Of a DNA stretch of 8,621 nucleotides, positions 6,921 to 8,621 are shown one piece after another. The translations under genes were made by a program, and so were the position numbers. The DNA comes from an uncultured Sulfurovum sp. (lineage in GTDB: Bacteria > Campylobacterota > Campylobacteria > Campylobacterales > Sulfurovaceae), in the NCBI GenBank assembly GCA_902727905.1, contig CACVAR010000063.1, forward strand, positions 1 to 8,621. Direction: 5' to 3'. Each line of letters starts with the position of its first letter. Within the stretch, counting starts at the first letter, position 1. Under the pieces are notes generated by a model, which saw only the letters and a program-made list of their open reading frames with translations, had not been told where the DNA came from and did no database searches.

Positions 6921-7715
6921 ATGGATTACAGGAATGAAGATGAACATAACAACAAACAACTAAGACAAAAATTTAACTATGTTATTGAAAAACACATAGA
7001 GGGAGGTAAAAAAACTTTGGCTCTCAAAACTTTTGGCTATGAACGCGAAAACCAAGTCTCTAACCTATGTTCAACAACCAGCTATAAACCCAGTATCAAA
7101 AAAATGCACATGGAAAGTATGGAAAAACACCATCAAATTCCATTGAGCATTTGGGACAATAATCTACTCTTTGAACCAACAAAAATTGACCAACATATTC
7201 ATGCCTATAAGGCATCCCTCAAAGCAGAAAGAATCTCTTTTGAAGAGGAAGACAATATCTTTACAAATAACAAACAACTTTTTAAAAACCTAAAAGGAGT
7301 TTGGTATGCTTATCTCTACCCTTCTAATCCAAGTTCTGCTAAAGAGACCGAAGGTATATGGATAGTAGAAACAACCATTAATGACGACTATACGGTAGTA
7401 GACTACTGGGGAAACTCTGGTTACCTTAAAATTGGTAAAAACCAAAGCCTCATCATTAAAGAACCTTATGAAAACAACGACTTAACAGTCATTCGTTTTT
7501 CAAATAGGCATGTTAGTTTTGAACATTTTCGTTTTACCATTGTTTCAAATCAAAATGGTACCATTAATGAAATGGTTAACTTTGGATTTTACTCCCGTAA
7601 AAAGTACTCTCCACAAGAAGCCAAAGAGATTTTAGGAGACATAGAAAAGGTTCAACTGAAGTTGGATTTGGGGTTTGATGGTAGGCTCAATAAAGAGGGT
7701 GTTGTTAAATACTAA
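6921..7715 (+). CDS. Second HTH-like protein (reg2) sharing the reg1 C-terminal domain
   Basis: 264 residues, cytoplasmic. An in-frame stop at 6912-6914 precedes the ATG, so this is the furthest upstream start. The ribosome site is weak (AAAGG at 6901-6905, or TAGG at 6912-6915). Residues about 15-79 align by eye with the HTH of reg1 (FNYVIEKHIEG, TLALKTFGYERENQVSNL, then MHMESMEKHHQIPLSIWD beside reg1 LHAFSHAFNVPYKIFE), though the turn is less canonical. Residues about 115-250 match the reg1 C-terminal domain motif by motif: GVWYAYLYPSNP (126-137), GKNQSLIIKEPY (172-183), FEHFRFTIVSNQ (200-211), NFGFYSRKK (220-228), EAKEILG (233-239). The two proteins are paralogues at opposite ends of one gene cluster. 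The reg2 domain has an insertion between YPSNP and IWIVETT, and a tail about 15 residues longer. Likely roles are a second regulator, a sensor or an antagonist of reg1; none is proven. No terminator is visible between it and the preceding gene. Confidence 0.85.
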   Translation: MDYRNEDEHNNKQLRQKFNYVIEKHIEGGKKTLALKTFGYERENQVSNLCSTTSYKPSIKKMHMESMEKHHQIPLSIWDNNLLFEPTKIDQHIHAYKASLKAERISFEEEDNIFTNNKQLFKNLKGVWYAYLYPSNPSSAKETEGIWIVETTINDDYTVVDYWGNSGYLKIGKNQSLIIKEPYENNDLTVIRFSNRHVSFEHFRFTIVSNQNGTINEMVNFGFYSRKKYSPQEAKEILGDIEKVQLKLDLGFDGRLNKEGVVKY

Positions 7716-7727
7716 GTTCCAAAAGAG

Positions 7728-7733
7728 TATAAT
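7728..7733 (+). promoter_or_regulatory. Perfect -10 box (TATAAT) upstream of the Uma2-family gene
   Basis: An exact TATAAT lies in the 43-bp gap after reg2. Transcription would start near 7740, just before the AAGGA ribosome site at 7745-7749, leaving a leader of about 20 bases. There is no obvious -35 box, as is usual in Campylobacterota. This suggests that the downstream gene can be transcribed independently of the CHAT unit, though I see no terminator between them, so read-through is also likely. Confidence 0.45.
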
Positions 7734-7758
7734 CAAAAAAAGGTAAGGATAATCATAA

Positions 7759-8295
7759 ATGTTAGCAGGAAGATACATAGAGCTTTATACCCTTGATGAT
7801 TATCGTCATTGGGAAGATAACTGGGAATTGATTTATGGTTCCCCTTATGCCATGGCTCCTTCTCCATTGGTAACCCATCAAAATATTAGTATGAAAATTG
7901 CTCGACAACTAAGTGAGAAGCTTGACAGTTGTCCAAAGTGCCAAGCCCTATTTGAAATAGATTGGGAAATCTCTAGCGACACAGTTGTAAAGCCTGATAT
8001 GTTGGTTATTTGTTATGAACCAAATGAAAAAATTACAAGAAAGCCTGAAATCATTTTTGAAATTGCTTCAAAGTCAACGGTTAAAAAAGATGAAACTTTA
8101 AAATATGAACTCTATCAACAAGAGGGTGTTGAATTTTACATTATTGTCTATCCTGAGAAAAAAGTAGCAAAAGTTTACCAACTCAAAGAAGGACGTTACC
8201 TAAAGGTTCAAGACTTTTCAGATGAGTTGTATAAATTTGAGTTAGAAAAGTGTAAGATTGATTTTGATTTTTCTAAAATTTGGCGTGAAAAGTAA
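7759..8295 (+). CDS. Uma2-family (DUF820) PD-(D/E)XK nuclease-like protein
   Basis: 178 residues, close to the usual Uma2 length of about 180-200. AAGGA lies 9 bases before the ATG. Family hallmarks are in order: an N-terminal YTLDDY and WELIYG segment, then SPLVTHQNISMKIARQL, the core strand VVKPDMLVI with Asp80, PEIIFEIASKST with Glu101 and then Lys105, D111-x3-K115, and YQQEGVEFYIIVYPEKKVAKVY. The Asp80/Glu101 pair plus the downstream lysines fit the metal-binding core of PD-(D/E)XK enzymes, so it is probably catalytically intact. Uma2 proteins are predicted nucleases, very expanded in cyanobacteria, whose biological role is largely unknown. CPKC (58-61) is a CxxC pair not required by the family. 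It follows reg2 by 43 bp on the same strand but has its own -10 box. Whether it belongs functionally to the CHAT unit is uncertain. Confidence 0.9.
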   Translation: MLAGRYIELYTLDDYRHWEDNWELIYGSPYAMAPSPLVTHQNISMKIARQLSEKLDSCPKCQALFEIDWEISSDTVVKPDMLVICYEPNEKITRKPEIIFEIASKSTVKKDETLKYELYQQEGVEFYIIVYPEKKVAKVYQLKEGRYLKVQDFSDELYKFELEKCKIDFDFSKIWREK

Positions 8296-8307
8296 TCGTC
8301 AAGATTT

Positions 8308-8621
8308 TTATTGCCTAAGTAAAAAGAAGATTAAACTCCAACTAAATACAATAACAAACAAGCCCATAAAAGATGGGCTAATAGATCGACCACCCCAAAT
8401 TCTAACTAGTTTATTTCCTTGAACTAATGCAATGGGTCTTGCCCTCCATGTTTTTACAAGAGATCCTTTTTTTGACACAGGTTGAAGAATACAGTACTCA
8501 AACCATCCTTCGTCAACTCGCCAATGTTCAACAGATGACCAAAGTTTAGGGAACCTTCGACTTATCTCATCTCCTTTATAACCCAATCCAATATTTTTCC
8601 TAACATCATAAGCTGTTGTAG
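8308..8621 (-). CDS. C-terminal part of an unrecognised membrane-anchored protein (5' end outside window)
   Basis: The minus-strand frame stays open to the right edge, reading TTAYDVRKNIGLGYKGDEI before the TTG at 8586 that would be the first nominal start. No in-frame ATG lies within the window, so the start is outside and about 104 C-terminal residues are seen. The visible part has an amphipathic, aromatic-rich segment (FPKLWSSVEHWRVDEGWFEY), a basic strand-rich stretch (KTWRARPIALVQGNKLVRIW) and one C-terminal hydrophobic helix (SFMGLFVIVFSWSLIFFLL) ending two residues before the stop. This looks like a tail-anchored or multi-pass membrane protein. I do not recognise the family. It is convergent with the Uma2-family gene, with only 12 bp between the stops. 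Base composition is slightly more GC-rich than its neighbours. It is accepted as real because the frame is long, clean and convergent, but the evidence is modest. Confidence 0.6.
   Translation of the reverse strand, partial: TTAYDVRKNIGLGYKGDEISRRFPKLWSSVEHWRVDEGWFEYCILQPVSKKGSLVKTWRARPIALVQGNKLVRIWGGRSISPSFMGLFVIVFSWSLIFFLLRQ

Noticed and set aside
8305..8325. TTTTTA-N9-TAAAAA inverted repeat as a terminator between convergent genes
   Set aside because: The stem is only A-T pairs, with no GC core. It would be too weak to count as an intrinsic terminator, and part of it lies inside the minus-strand gene.

Overview
The window is AT-rich, low-GC bacterial DNA with tight gene packing, AAGGAG-type ribosome sites and Lys/Asn/Ile-rich proteins. 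Composition, together with a large cadherin-like surface protein of a kind I associate with Sulfurimonas/Sulfurovum-type bacteria, suggests a member of the Campylobacterota. That assignment is an inference; there is no rRNA or other marker gene here.

Layout. (1) Positions 3-1859 (+) hold the C-terminal part of a large exported or surface protein with a cadherin-like domain, an acidic EF-hand-like loop and a C-terminal beta-repeat region. Its reading frame is open to the left edge, so its start lies outside the window. (2) A hairpin at 1888-1914 separates it from a convergent 64-codon gene (1931-2125, -) for a tiny secreted protein with two cysteines. (3) The 191-bp gap at 2126-2316 is a divergent control region with a palindrome, a longer inverted repeat and candidate promoters. 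(4) Positions 2317-7715 (+) form a compact four-gene unit: an HTH protein (reg1), a 1139-residue TPR-CHAT caspase-like protease with a signal sequence, a 142-residue exported protein, and a second HTH-type protein (reg2) that is a paralogue of reg1. The first two genes overlap and the other gaps are about 25 bp. (5) Positions 7759-8295 (+) encode a Uma2-family PD-(D/E)XK nuclease-like protein, possibly with its own promoter. (6) The right edge (8308-8621, -) holds the C-terminal end of an unrecognised membrane-anchored protein that runs out of the window.

How the genes may work together. The most interesting part is the four-gene unit. Two cytoplasmic HTH proteins share a C-terminal domain of about 130 residues that I do not recognise (GxWYAY-YPSN, GKNQS, NFGFxSRK and AKEILG motifs). 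They bracket an exported TPR-CHAT protease with an intact His/Cys dyad and a small exported protein that may be its partner or substrate. No Cas, NACHT-ATPase, gasdermin or reverse-transcriptase gene is present, so this is not a recognised CHAT-containing defence system. A regulated envelope-proteolysis or stress/defence module is a hypothesis, not a demonstrated function. I saw no rRNA, tRNA, CRISPR array, transposase or att site. No gene-free stretch exceeds 300 bp.
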